A DNA stretch of 64,000 nt, taken from NCBI GenBank assembly GCA_027618475.1, contig JAQCEJ010000016.1, positions 1 to 64,000 of the forward strand, given 5' to 3'. Every line of letters begins with the position of its first letter. Within the stretch, counting starts at the first letter, position 1. The notes under the pieces were generated by a model. It was given only the letters and a program-made list of their open reading frames with translations, made no database searches and had not been told where the DNA came from. Of this stretch, positions 46,296-55,838 are shown in pieces. Source of the stretch: Planctomycetota bacterium (lineage in GTDB: Bacteria > Planctomycetota > Planctomycetia > Planctomycetales > Planctomycetaceae). The translations under genes were made by a program, and so were the position numbers.

Positions 46296-46337
46296 GCGAG
46301 CGCCGGAGATAAATTCTTCGGCGCTCGCAGATTTTTT
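46296..46337 (+). terminator. Terminator of the structured RNA
   Basis: GCGAGCGCCG (46296) and CGGCGCTCGC (46319) make a perfect 10-bp GC-rich stem with a 13-base loop, followed by AGA and six T. It lies seven bases beyond the RNA's closing helix and separates it from mraY. Confidence 0.88.
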
Positions 46338-46376
46338 CAGTAACGGATCGATCAAGACATGATGAAAGCCAACCGT

Positions 46377-46410
46377 TGAGAATGACGACGAGCAGCTTCA
46401 GTCATTCTCA
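46377..46410 (+). other. Second stem-loop before mraY
   Basis: TGAGAATGAC and GTCATTCTCA pair over ten bases around a 14-base loop, followed by TTTCTT. It is in the mraY leader, 43 bases before its start, and may be a weaker terminator or a leader element. Confidence 0.5.
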
Positions 46411-46452
46411 TTTCTTCCCCGCACGATTAACGCTAGAAGAATCTCGCGCCCG

Positions 46453-47556
46453 ATGTTGATCTGGCTGTTACACCATATCTCTCCTCTGCTCGAGCAGGTC
46501 GAACTCCACACGTCTGGAGATTCTCGCGTCTTTCTCACCGCTCGTGTGGCTCTCGCCACTATGACGTCGTTTCTGGCGGCGATCATCATGGGACCGACCG
46601 CAATTCGTTGGCTCAAGTCGCGATTTCGCGAACGAATCGGCAGCGATTCGGAACGGCTTAACGAACTCCACGCCGCCAAGAATTCGACCCCGACGATGGG
46701 TGGTTTGTTTATCGTGGCCTCGATCGTCATTTCCGGATTGCTCTGGGGCGACTTGAGCAGCGCCTATGTCCCCATAGGAATCGTGACCGCCGTGGCGTTC
46801 GGCACACTTGGTGGAATTGATGACTGGATCAAACTCAGCTCATCACGCAACGGATTGACCGTTCGGCAGAAACTGTTGTGTCAGGTTGCGATTGCAACAG
46901 TGACGGCCGTTTGGTGTTATTTTCTGCAACACGACCGTCCCGGCGGGCTATCACTGATCTGGCCGTTTGGAAACGTGAGCTGGCAGATGGGGCTGCTGTT
47001 TATACCGTGGGGAGTGCTGGTGCTCGTCAGCAGTTCGAACTCGGTGAATCTGACGGACGGTCTCGACGGACTCGCCAGCGGTTGTGCCATCTTCGCGGGA
47101 TCAGCGTTCGCAGCACTGGCGTATGTTACCGGGCATGCCGAGTTTTCACGGTATTTCGGTATCCCTCACCTGGTCGAAGCGGGTGAACTCGCGGTCATTC
47201 TCGGCAGCATGGTCGGTGCGATGCTCGGGTTCTTATGGTTCAACTGCTATCCCGCGCAAGTCTTTATGGGAGATACCGGTTCGCTCCCGATTGGCGGCTT
47301 GCTCGGATTGGCCGCACTCGTGACGCGGCAGGAGGTGCTCCTCATCGTCATCGGCGGCATCTTCGTGATTGAAACACTCAGCGTGATCATGCAGGTCTTG
47401 TGGTTTCGCAGCACCGGTCGCAGACTCCTGGCGTGCAGCCCGCTTCATAATCACTTTTTGTTTCGCGGCGATCACGAAATAAAAATCGTCGTCCGCTTCT
47501 GGATCGGATCGGCACTGCTCGCGCTTATCGGCGTGGCCAGTTTGAAGATCAGTTGA
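46453..47556 (+). CDS. mraY: Phospho-MurNAc-pentapeptide transferase
   Basis: 367 residues with about ten transmembrane helices. MraY makes lipid I in the inner membrane. The motifs ELHAAKNSTPTMGG, a short DD segment (LGGIDDWIKL), NSVNLTDGLDGLASG and FNCYPAQVFMGDTGSL with the catalytic Asp are present, and the C-terminal HNHFLFRG is the conserved end. It is the third mur gene in order. The next gene is on the opposite strand with 12 bases between, so the cluster ends here. Confidence 0.96.
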   Translation: MLIWLLHHISPLLEQVELHTSGDSRVFLTARVALATMTSFLAAIIMGPTAIRWLKSRFRERIGSDSERLNELHAAKNSTPTMGGLFIVASIVISGLLWGDLSSAYVPIGIVTAVAFGTLGGIDDWIKLSSSRNGLTVRQKLLCQVAIATVTAVWCYFLQHDRPGGLSLIWPFGNVSWQMGLLFIPWGVLVLVSSSNSVNLTDGLDGLASGCAIFAGSAFAALAYVTGHAEFSRYFGIPHLVEAGELAVILGSMVGAMLGFLWFNCYPAQVFMGDTGSLPIGGLLGLAALVTRQEVLLIVIGGIFVIETLSVIMQVLWFRSTGRRLLACSPLHNHFLFRGDHEIKIVVRFWIGSALLALIGVASLKIS

Positions 47557-47568
47557 TCGTGATGATTC

Positions 47569-49086
47569 TTAGAACAACCCTGCCAGGGCTTCGATGATGG
47601 GTCCCGCGACAGCGCTGTTATCTTGCGAATGCCAGATCGAACGCACCAGATCAAACGAGACCAATGCACAGAGGATCGTTACCACCGTTGATAATGCCAC
47701 TCCTGCGAAATCGATTTTCGTCCATTCGGCTTCGGGTGCCGAGACGACACCACGACCGATCGCCGACCCGGTACTGAATTCCGCGTGGCTGGCCCCGGTC
47801 TGAAAGCTGTCTTCGAACGCCTCATCACCGGCATCAAAGACATCAAGTTCGTCGGCTTCATCGACGTCGAACATGTCGCCGTCGAGTTCGAGATCGGCCT
47901 CTTCCACTGCAACGGCATCGTCACTACCACGTTGAGGTTTGGTGGTGGCAAAGTCGGCATCTTCATCGTCATCGAACAAGATCACGCTGGTATCGTGAGA
48001 CGAATCTTCGGCGTCAAGATCGAACTCGCTGTCACCACCAGACGCAACGTCGAACGACGTGGCTTCCATTTCAGAGGAGCTATCGGCCGACAGCATATTG
48101 ATGGTTTCTGCCGAATCTGAATCGTCGAGATTCGTGGCAATCGAAATACCACTGTCTTCGGCAAGCGTGATTCCGTCGTCGTCGTCGGCCACCAGCGAAA
48201 TGCCGCTGTCCTCCCCCTCGGGAGCGAGCGAGATGCCGCTGTCCGCGGCGGCTTCGAGAGCGATTCCGCTATCCTCATTGAATACAGAAGTCGAACCCGA
48301 TTCGTCGTGATCTTCGAGCACACCACTTTCACTACCGGAAAAAAGCAGATCGCTTTCACCGCCGATCGTGGTCTTCTCGAGATCCAGAATCTTGACGTCG
48401 CTCTGGTCGCTGTCGCTGGGAACGTGATCAGCGTCGTCACCGTCGTAGATTTTGACGTCGCTGTCGCTTTTGGGTCCGGAATCGTCGCTCAGACGAACAT
48501 CGCTGTCGGAGTCCCCCACGAGTTTGACGTCGCTGTCGCTCTGCAGCGCCGAATCATCGGCCGACAACTTCACATCGCTGTCGGAATCGCTCGCAACGAG
48601 TTTGACGTCGCTGTCGCTTTGATCGATGGCCTTCGATTTTTTCTTATCTTCGGTCAATCGCACATCGCTGTCGGAATCGGAAAGACTAAGCGAGACATCG
48701 AGCTTGCTGTCGCCTGAGCTGACGAGGCTGTCGTCGAGAATCAACCGTACGTCGCTGTCCGAGGTGCCGGCATCGAGCTCATCGTCGTCAAGAGCACTAC
48801 CTCGAATGATCGTCGGCTGCGCACCGAGTTCATCCTCGTCGTCGTCTCCCAGCACAACACTGGATCCGAATCCGGCATCGTCATCGGTGACCAGCGGCAC
48901 GTCCGGGCTCGAATCGGACTGACGCATCCGCTTCACCTTGTCGACGTCTTCCTGCCGGAATTTCCAGGTTCCTCGATCGGCAAAACCTCGAATTTGACCC
49001 TCTTCGCGAATTTTAGTCAGTTCCTTGGGAGAAACCCCTAAGATTTTCGCCGCTTCTTCGAGAGTCAGATATTTCTTGCTTGTCAT
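47569..49086 (-). CDS. HTH/excisionase-like membrane protein with acidic repeats
   Basis: 505 residues from the ATG at 49086 (GAGGA five bases upstream; the track starts ten codons earlier). The N-terminus is an excisionase-type helix-turn-helix (LTLEEAAKILGVSPKELTKI, ending WKFRQEDVDK). Then about 250 residues of acidic repeats follow, first SDSDVKL units and then DSGISLA-like units. A single transmembrane helix lies near the C-terminus (TVVTILCALVSFDLVRSIW). The combination of a DNA-binding-type domain with a membrane anchor is seen in planctomycetes; its function is unknown. Convergent with mraY. Confidence 0.8.
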   Translation of the reverse strand: MTSKKYLTLEEAAKILGVSPKELTKIREEGQIRGFADRGTWKFRQEDVDKVKRMRQSDSSPDVPLVTDDDAGFGSSVVLGDDDEDELGAQPTIIRGSALDDDELDAGTSDSDVRLILDDSLVSSGDSKLDVSLSLSDSDSDVRLTEDKKKSKAIDQSDSDVKLVASDSDSDVKLSADDSALQSDSDVKLVGDSDSDVRLSDDSGPKSDSDVKIYDGDDADHVPSDSDQSDVKILDLEKTTIGGESDLLFSGSESGVLEDHDESGSTSVFNEDSGIALEAAADSGISLAPEGEDSGISLVADDDDGITLAEDSGISIATNLDDSDSAETINMLSADSSSEMEATSFDVASGGDSEFDLDAEDSSHDTSVILFDDDEDADFATTKPQRGSDDAVAVEEADLELDGDMFDVDEADELDVFDAGDEAFEDSFQTGASHAEFSTGSAIGRGVVSAPEAEWTKIDFAGVALSTVVTILCALVSFDLVRSIWHSQDNSAVAGPIIEALAGLF

Positions 49087-50074
49087 AGGATCCTCAATTT
49101 TCCGACGATCGTGCATAAACCGGTTGTAGCACCTGGCGGGGCAAACTGCCGGGCAGGCTCAAAACAGTCGATTCCGTATTCCTTTTATCACCCCGACCAC
49201 ATGCGTAACGTCGGTTTTTTATTCTCGGGTGGATTATCCGATACCGATCGTTTTATCGGCTCACACCCAAACGGATATCATCGGGAAATATGTCTGAATT
49301 CCCACAGCCTTTACAATCGTCAACATAAGCAGCGTTTGCAATACCGCCCACTGAGGGCTTGTCCCCACGAGAACAATTCGACTCTCGGCTTCATTCCAGG
49401 CGAACGGAAGCGGTAATTCGGACGCCGATTTTCCAACACCATCTAAGTCTGGAAACCTGTTTCGGCCTCTCTTTTATTCTAAAGTTCCTCCGAGACATTG
49501 CAAGCAGTTTTCTCTGCGCATTTTCACATACCGGAACACCAGGTGATAGACGCAGAAATCCCCCTGTTCAGAGTCAAGGCGATTTTCAGTTAATCGTGGA
49601 GGCCGATTTCGGTTAACTGGACGAAACGCTATCTCAGCTGACCGAAAAGCAACGGGGAAAACGATAATGGCTGCGATATGCTGATGTGTACCTGTGGAAC
49701 TGCAAATTCAGGTCGATTCGCTCTGGATTTCGGCCTGATGAAGATTCTGTCGATTTTGTCCGCAAAAACTCAAAACTTGAGACATATTTTTCCCGTTCAG
49801 CATGTCGTTTTTCGAAGAAATTGATAACAATGTTGAGGCTTCAGGCATTGGACCAGGATCAAATTCCGTTTATGAATTAGGGACCGCTTCAGCCGACAGC
49901 GTCGATCGAAGTATGGCCGCAAGTTGACGGTTCTCTGAAAAGTACGACTCGTACCGCACACAAACCGGCGACCAGGCAGAAAACCAATCGACGTAGGTCG
50001 TTCGTTTGTCATTGAATCTCGTAACGTCTCGACCGTTGTTCAGCCGACGGGATCAACGAACTGACAAGGAGTTG
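49087..50074. other. Largest gene-free stretch (about 1 kb)
   Basis: 988 bases between two divergently read genes. The track ORFs here have no domain-like composition. The middle part (49680-49870) is AT-richer. No hairpin, repeat or RNA was recognised; two promoters must be included. Confidence 0.5.
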
Positions 50075-51943
50075 ATGGTGTCGATCATCCCGTTGCATCC
50101 ACGCGATTCAGAATTCGGCGCGACCACGTCGGACTCCCGATCGGTATCGGACCAGCGCGAGCCACAACAGACACCCGACGCCGACGGTCATGGCCGTCCC
50201 ATTGGACGATCCCGACTCGACGTTGATCTAAAGGTGATCCCAAATTCCGACGAGCTGCGCACACAAATCAGAATCGCGGCAGAACGGTATGTCCTGGCGC
50301 TCGACAAACGATCCCCCATCACTCGAGTTCAACTCGAACGTCACGGTTATCGCCTGCTGGCACAATACGAGTTCGACGAACCTTATCTCGGATTCGCCAT
50401 GGTCTGCCTGGGGAACGCATTCTGGAAGCCGTCGTTTCTGTCGACTCCTTATGCACGCCGTCTGCTGTTGTTGCCGAGCTGTTTTCCTCATCATCGGAAT
50501 TGTCCGTCAACAGCCGATTTCGTACACGGTAATGGCCATCGCAAAACAACAGACACAGAGTGTGTTGCCTGCCGGTTGATTCGATTGAAGGATCAAGCCG
50601 AACAGTGCGGTTATCGCGTTCTCGAAGCCGACAGGTCACCCGCCATTCTCAGCATTCTCATCGAAGGGAAAATCGATGCCATTTTAGGAATCGCCTCTCT
50701 CAACGATTTGGAAAAATCGGTCGATCAGATCATGATGGCTGGTGTTCCATCGTACGCGATTCCTTTAATCGAAAAAGAAAGGGACGAGTTCGTCCTGGAT
50801 GAACCCTGGGTCAGTGCGGTGATTGACCAATGTGACGTTACCCATGAATCGACGGCTATCAGCTACCTCCCGTTGATTCGCGCTGCTAATGACCTGTTTA
50901 ACGACGATTTTTCGACATTGTTGCCGAGGTCACAAAGTCGGAACGAGGCGATGGCGAAGTCGCCGCTCGGTCAGACCGAAGAGATTGCATTCGACTGGCT
51001 GGCCAATGGAGGTAAACGCTTTCGACCGTTCATCACACTGGCGGCATACGATGCCCTGACGGGGGGCAAGGGAACGACGATCGTTCCCGATGGAACTCGG
51101 TTGCAGTTCACGCCTGCCGTCGGCCGCAGCGCGATGGCGATCGAAGCCTTTCATAAAGCCTCGCTGGTTCACGACGATATCGAAGATAACGACCTTTATC
51201 GTTATGGTCGCGATACATTGCATCGTACACACGGCGTCGGCATGGCAATTAACGTCGGAGATTATCTGATCGGTCTGGGATATCAGCTGGTCAATGCCAC
51301 GCGAGAAGAACTCGGTGCCGAAGTGGCTTGCGACATTCTTGATAAAATGTCGACGGCTCATATCAAACTCTGTGACGGACAAGGTGCCGAGATGGCTTGG
51401 CAGGCGGCTCCGACCACGAAGTTCACGCCTGCCGAAGCTTTGCAGATCTATGCCTTAAAAACCGCCCCGGCGTTCGAAGCCGCGTTGTTTGCCGGCGTAC
51501 GCATGGCCGGGTCGACCAGCACTTACGAAGAAACGATCGCCGAGTATTGCCGTCACCTGGGGATTGGATTTCAGATTCTCAACGATCTGAAAGATTGGAC
51601 CGGCGATTACGACAACAAACTGGTCGCCGGTCAGGATGCCCAGGCCATGCGGCCTACCTTGTTGCTAGCGCTGGCATTGCAGGTGGCGAGCCCCGAACAG
51701 TTTCTCGAACTCGAATCGCTGATCGAGAATGCCGATGACGATGAACACCGCCCCGAACATTTTCGCAAGGTCTTTCACGATTGTGGTGTTTTCTCGAAAG
51801 CCCTCGAACTCGTCGAGAATTCGCGTCAGCGAGCACAGTTACTCGCCAATTCCGTACAATCGAAGGAATTTCGACAGTTGTTGCATTTCCTGGTCGACAC
51901 GGTCCTTGCCGAGGAACAGAAATACAGAGTCCCCCCCCAATAA
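50075..51943 (+). CDS. DUF116-polyprenyl synthetase fusion
   Basis: 622 residues from the ATG at 50075 (AAGGAG upstream), chosen over the track's 50006. Residues of about 70-260 match DUF116: LLLLPSCFPHHRNCPS, ECVACRLIRLKDQAE, GYRVLEADRS, and the ILGIASLNDLEKS line. The C-terminal part from about 290 is a trans-isoprenyl diphosphate synthase with KRFRPFITLAAY, first Asp motif HDDIEDND, and second motif FQILNDLKDW where the first Asp is Asn. It would extend a polyprenyl diphosphate. DUF116 has no proven function. fhcC follows after 59 bases. Confidence 0.85.
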   Translation: MVSIIPLHPRDSEFGATTSDSRSVSDQREPQQTPDADGHGRPIGRSRLDVDLKVIPNSDELRTQIRIAAERYVLALDKRSPITRVQLERHGYRLLAQYEFDEPYLGFAMVCLGNAFWKPSFLSTPYARRLLLLPSCFPHHRNCPSTADFVHGNGHRKTTDTECVACRLIRLKDQAEQCGYRVLEADRSPAILSILIEGKIDAILGIASLNDLEKSVDQIMMAGVPSYAIPLIEKERDEFVLDEPWVSAVIDQCDVTHESTAISYLPLIRAANDLFNDDFSTLLPRSQSRNEAMAKSPLGQTEEIAFDWLANGGKRFRPFITLAAYDALTGGKGTTIVPDGTRLQFTPAVGRSAMAIEAFHKASLVHDDIEDNDLYRYGRDTLHRTHGVGMAINVGDYLIGLGYQLVNATREELGAEVACDILDKMSTAHIKLCDGQGAEMAWQAAPTTKFTPAEALQIYALKTAPAFEAALFAGVRMAGSTSTYEETIAEYCRHLGIGFQILNDLKDWTGDYDNKLVAGQDAQAMRPTLLLALALQVASPEQFLELESLIENADDDEHRPEHFRKVFHDCGVFSKALELVENSRQRAQLLANSVQSKEFRQLLHFLVDTVLAEEQKYRVPPQ

Positions 51944-52002
51944 CAGCTACTCCAGGCCTGTTTTCTATTTTCGCATTCACCCGAGAGAATACTGCTAACG
52001 TC

Positions 52003-52836
52003 ATGCCCCTGGTGCTTCGCATTCGACAAACGACGACGATTCCTCTGGAAGTGGAAACCATCCGCATCGAAACGGCGCGCGAACAGACCGCCGATGCCGT
52101 GCTCGGCACATTGATTCAATACGGTAATCAGCAAGTCCCGTTAGGCGAATTCTTCACCGCCGAGGGCTCCGCTTCCGACGAACAGATTGTATGGGAAGGA
52201 GACTGCTCGAAAGTCAAACTCATCGGAGCCCTGCACAATCGAGGAACCATTCGAGTCGAAGGAAACGCCGGCATGCATCTTGGTGCCGAAATGACCGGCG
52301 GCGAAATCATTGTCCACGGCAATGCCGCCGATTGGGTTGGTGCTGAAATGCATGGCGGCAGAATTCATATTCACGGTCATGCCGGCCACCTCGTCGGTGC
52401 TGTCTATCGCGGGGGTCGCCGCGGCATGACGGGGGGCGAAATTCTGATCGAAGGCGATGCAGGCAACGAAATCGGGCAAACGATGCGAAGAGGGCTTATC
52501 GCCGTCGGTGGCAAGGCGGGAGATGCCATCGGTTTCAGTATGATTGCAGGGACGGTACTTGTATTCGGTGAGCCGGGCATTCGTCACGGTGCGGGCATGA
52601 AACGAGGCACAATCGGCCTGCTCAGTGAATCGTCGTCTCCCGATCTGCTTCCCACGTTTCGTTATTGTACGACGTATCGTCCCAATTTCTTGCGAATTTA
52701 CTTGAAAGCCTTGCAGCAGCGAGGATTTCCCGTTCCCGAACATTGCTGGACAACACGCTTTCACCGTTTTGCCGGAGACTTTCTCGAGGACGGAAAGGGT
52801 GAAATCTTGATCTCGGAGAACGCGTTATCGGTGTAG
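52003..52836 (+). CDS. fhcC: Formylmethanofuran dehydrogenase subunit C
   Basis: 277 residues from the ATG at 52003; the track ORF runs upstream over the fusion gene. It is made of short G-rich parallel beta-helix turns such as GALHNRGTIRVEGNAGMHLG, AADWVGAEMHGGRIHIHGHA and GGEILIEGDAGNEIG, the FwdC/FhcC repeat pattern related to the glutamate synthase alpha C-terminal domain. With FhcA, B and D it forms the formyltransferase/hydrolase complex of the H4MPT C1 pathway, known in planctomycetes. The other subunits are not in the window. Its stop overlaps repeat copy C. Confidence 0.9.
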   Translation: MPLVLRIRQTTTIPLEVETIRIETAREQTADAVLGTLIQYGNQQVPLGEFFTAEGSASDEQIVWEGDCSKVKLIGALHNRGTIRVEGNAGMHLGAEMTGGEIIVHGNAADWVGAEMHGGRIHIHGHAGHLVGAVYRGGRRGMTGGEILIEGDAGNEIGQTMRRGLIAVGGKAGDAIGFSMIAGTVLVFGEPGIRHGAGMKRGTIGLLSESSSPDLLPTFRYCTTYRPNFLRIYLKALQQRGFPVPEHCWTTRFHRFAGDFLEDGKGEILISENALSV

Positions 52837-52921
52837 AACTGGTTTCATCACCCGGTTGGCGACAGAAAAATCGTTCGAATTACCCTAAAATATCCATCGT
52901 CCAGAGGGTTATGAAAAGATT
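52835..52921 (+). repeat. 87-bp dispersed element, copy C
   Basis: Starts AGAACTGGTTTCATCACCCG and overlaps the last two bases of the fhcC stop codon. It contains the same CCCTAAAATATCC block as copy B and ends GAGGGTTATGAAAAGATTTG. The right end has diverged from CTGCTAG. Orientation is that of fhcC. Confidence 0.75.
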
Positions 52922-53078
52922 TGTAGGATGATGCACTCGATGGATCGTCCGGTTGGTGAAGGAAACGCCGTTCCCTTTTTGAAAACCAACCACCACAGGG
53001 GATGGGTATCAAACGGCGCGTCATCTCCTCCCCATACAACGAACACGACGTCGTGTTTCATATCCGAAATCTGCCGGC

Positions 53079-54746
53079 ATGACCTCTTCGCGACTGAATA
53101 TCGCCGATCGATTGACGCAAACTGCACAACGTGTGCCGCATCAACGTGCGGTGGTGTTTCCTCATGGACTCGACTCCTGTGGTCGAACGGCATACACGCA
53201 TCTGACGTTCGCCCAGCTCGATGACGAGAGCAATCACCTCGCCGCCGGTCTCCAGCGAATGGGAATCAAACCCGGGACACGGCTCGTGCTGTTCGTACGG
53301 CCCAGCCTCGAATTCATTACGTTGACCTTCGCATTATTCAAAGTCGGTGCGGTGATCGTGCTCATCGACCCCGGCATGGGGATGAAGCACGTATTTCACT
53401 GTCTGGAGACGGTCGATCCCGACGGTTTTGTCGCGATTCCGACGGTTCATCTGGCATCGATCTGGTCACGAAAACGCTTTCCGCGAGTCAAATACCGCGT
53501 TGTCGTCGGCCAGAGAGGTTTTGGTTTCGGGCCGACATACTCCGACTTGCTCGCCGCTGACGCATCTTCGTTTCGAACCGTTGCAACGACCGCTCGCGAT
53601 CCGGCGGCAATCATTTTTACAAGCGGCAGCACAGGACCGGCGAAAGGAGTGCTCTACGAACATGGTATGTTCTGGGCACAAGTCGACATGTTGCAGGCGT
53701 GTTATCAGTTTCAACCGGGTGAAATCGATCTTCCCGGCTTCCCTCTGTTTGCGCTGTTCAACTCGGCACTCGGTGTGACGACCGTCATCCCTCCGATGGA
53801 CCCGACACGGCCCGCACAAGCCGATCCCAAAAAACTCATTGATACGATGTACGATCAAGGCGTGACGACGTCGTTCGGATCACCCGCCATCTGGAATCGC
53901 GTCGGACGTTACTGCGAGTCCCAAGGGGTCAAATTGCCAAAAAGTTTGAAGCGCGTGATCTCCGCCGGAGCGCCGGTGCCGCTCGACGTTCTCGAACGGA
54001 TGTCGCGGGCATTCGACAACGACGACGCTGAAATGTTCACTCCGTACGGTGCAACCGAATCGTTGCCGATCGCATCGATATCGCATTGCGAAATTTTAGA
54101 CGAGACCGCAATACTTTCGCGGCAAGGGAAGGGGACGTGCGTCGGGCGACCGTTGCCGGGAGTGAATATCAAGGTCATCCCCATTACCGACGGCCCCGTC
54201 GCTACCGCCGAGGATATCGTCGAACTTCCCGTCGGAGAAATCGGCGAACTTATCGTACAAGGGGCGATGGTGACGCGGGAATATTTTCGCCATCCGGAAG
54301 GAACGGCGATGGCGAAAATACGCGAAGGCGACCTCGTGTGGCACCGCATGGGTGACGTCGGTTATATCGATGAGGAAGGACGATTGTGGTTCTGCGGAAG
54401 AAAATCGCATCGTGTCGAAACGGAAAACGGGCGGATGTTTTCGATTCCCTGTGAAGCGATTTTTAATAACCATCCTCGTGTCTTTCGCTCGGCTCTCGTC
54501 GGCGTGGGAGCAAAGCCGCATCAACGTCCTGTGCTCGTTATCGAACCCGAAGCGAACGCATGGCCCGGATCAAAAGAGGCCGAACGAAAATTCTGCGATG
54601 AACTATTGGCGCTGGGACGCGAAGTTCCACATACTGCGGTTATTGAAACGATATTGTTTCACCGTTCGTTACCGGTTGACGTCCGACATAATGTCAAGAT
54701 CTCGCGAGAGCAGCTTGCCCTCTGGGCGGAGAAGAACCTGTGCTAA
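53079..54746 (+). CDS. oleC: AMP-dependent ligase, OleC-like
   Basis: 555 residues, adenylate-forming superfamily. NIADRLTQTAQRVPHQRAVV at the start, VVLIDPGMGMKHVF, the P-loop FTSGSTGPAKGVLYEHGMFW, and FTPYGATESLPIASI follow the pattern of the fatty-acid ligases grouped with OleC, which forms the beta-lactone from a beta-hydroxy acid. The distinctive DPGMG segment and the HRMGDVGYIDEEGRLWFCGR stretch fit. An OleD-like gene follows 87 bases on, and an OleB-like gene is at 36.9 kb. A simple acyl-CoA ligase is the alternative. Confidence 0.78.
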   Translation: MTSSRLNIADRLTQTAQRVPHQRAVVFPHGLDSCGRTAYTHLTFAQLDDESNHLAAGLQRMGIKPGTRLVLFVRPSLEFITLTFALFKVGAVIVLIDPGMGMKHVFHCLETVDPDGFVAIPTVHLASIWSRKRFPRVKYRVVVGQRGFGFGPTYSDLLAADASSFRTVATTARDPAAIIFTSGSTGPAKGVLYEHGMFWAQVDMLQACYQFQPGEIDLPGFPLFALFNSALGVTTVIPPMDPTRPAQADPKKLIDTMYDQGVTTSFGSPAIWNRVGRYCESQGVKLPKSLKRVISAGAPVPLDVLERMSRAFDNDDAEMFTPYGATESLPIASISHCEILDETAILSRQGKGTCVGRPLPGVNIKVIPITDGPVATAEDIVELPVGEIGELIVQGAMVTREYFRHPEGTAMAKIREGDLVWHRMGDVGYIDEEGRLWFCGRKSHRVETENGRMFSIPCEAIFNNHPRVFRSALVGVGAKPHQRPVLVIEPEANAWPGSKEAERKFCDELLALGREVPHTAVIETILFHRSLPVDVRHNVKISREQLALWAEKNLC

Positions 54747-54833
54747 CTCACAGAATATTTTGGGGCTATTCGTGTAACAGTTGCCGCATGGTTTCGTTCA
54801 TACCGCCAGGTTTTTTCAGCGGGAGTCATTAGC

Positions 54834-55835
54834 ATGACGACGCTCGTCACCGGTGGGGCCGGTTTTCTCGGGCTGTATATGACCGAACAACTCGTCGCGC
54901 GCGGTGAGAGCGTGCGCGTGCTCTGTCGCCGTTCGCATCCGCGGCTGAAAGAACTCGGCGTTCAGTGGATCGAAGGAGACATCCGCGATCCGTCGATCGT
55001 GAAAGAGGCCTGCGCGAACTGCGACACGGTGTTTCATGTCGCCGCCATTCCCGGCATCTGGGGTGCGTGGAAGACATTCTACGAGACCAACACCCAAGGA
55101 ACCATGAATGTTCTTGCAGCGTGTCGCAGCGAAGAGGTCGGTAAGTTGATATACACCAGCTCGCCGAGCGTCGTCTACGATGGCAGCGAACATCGAGGAG
55201 TGAATGAATCTCTGCCTTATTCCGACAGCTATCTCTGCCATTACCCTCACACAAAAGCGATCGCCGAACGGGCCGTGCTCGATGCGAACGGACAAGACGG
55301 CCTGTTGACCGTCTCGCTACGTCCGCATCTTATCTGGGGACCGCGCGACAATCATCTGATTCCCCGCTTGATTCAGCGGGCCAAAAGCGGCCGCCTTCGT
55401 ATCGTGGGTGACGGGAAGAATCTGATATCGATGTCGTATGTCGAAAACGTCGCATCCGCTCATTTGCAGGCGGCAGAGCGATTGATTCCAACGGCATCGC
55501 TCGCGGGGAAAGCCTATTTTATCAACGAACCCGAACCGGTGATGTTGTGGGACTGGGTCAACGAGATTCTCGCACGAGCCGGCCTTCGACCTGTAACGCG
55601 ACGAATTTCGAAAAGTGCGGCGTGGGGGGTGGGATTGTTGTGTGAGGGAATCTACAAAACGTTCGGTATCAAAAGCGAACCGCCAATGACGCGGTTTCTC
55701 GCGTCGCAACTCAGCGGATCGCATTATTACAACATTGAAGCTGCAAAACGAGATTTTGATTATCGACCGATGGTGCCGGTCGAAGTCGGCATGCAACGTA
55801 TGGAACCGGACTTGAAGCGCTGGCGTGATTCGTGA
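54834..55835 (+). CDS. oleD: NAD-dependent reductase, OleD-like
   Basis: 333 residues, extended short-chain dehydrogenase. [20 protein letters not shown] is the nucleotide-binding start, and the catalytic Tyr/Lys pair is in [32 protein letters not shown] and [17 protein letters not shown] belong to the 3-beta-hydroxysteroid dehydrogenase-like group with OleD, which reduces the beta-keto acid made by OleA. Its position after an OleC-like ligase supports this. No oleA is next to it. Confidence 0.78.
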   Translation: MTTLVTGGAGFLGLYMTEQLVARGESVRVLCRRSHPRLKELGVQWIEGDIRDPSIVKEACANCDTVFHVAAIPGIWGAWKTFYETNTQGTMNVLAACRSEEVGKLIYTSSPSVVYDGSEHRGVNESLPYSDSYLCHYPHTKAIAERAVLDANGQDGLLTVSLRPHLIWGPRDNHLIPRLIQRAKSGRLRIVGDGKNLISMSYVENVASAHLQAAERLIPTASLAGKAYFINEPEPVMLWDWVNEILARAGLRPVTRRISKSAAWGVGLLCEGIYKTFGIKSEPPMTRFLASQLSGSHYYNIEAAKRDFDYRPMVPVEVGMQRMEPDLKRWRDS

Positions 55836-55838
55836 AAT

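Noticed and set aside
48400-48720. CRISPR-like or satellite repeat
   Set aside because: Periodicity follows the SDSDVKL codons within an open frame, and there are no unique spacers.
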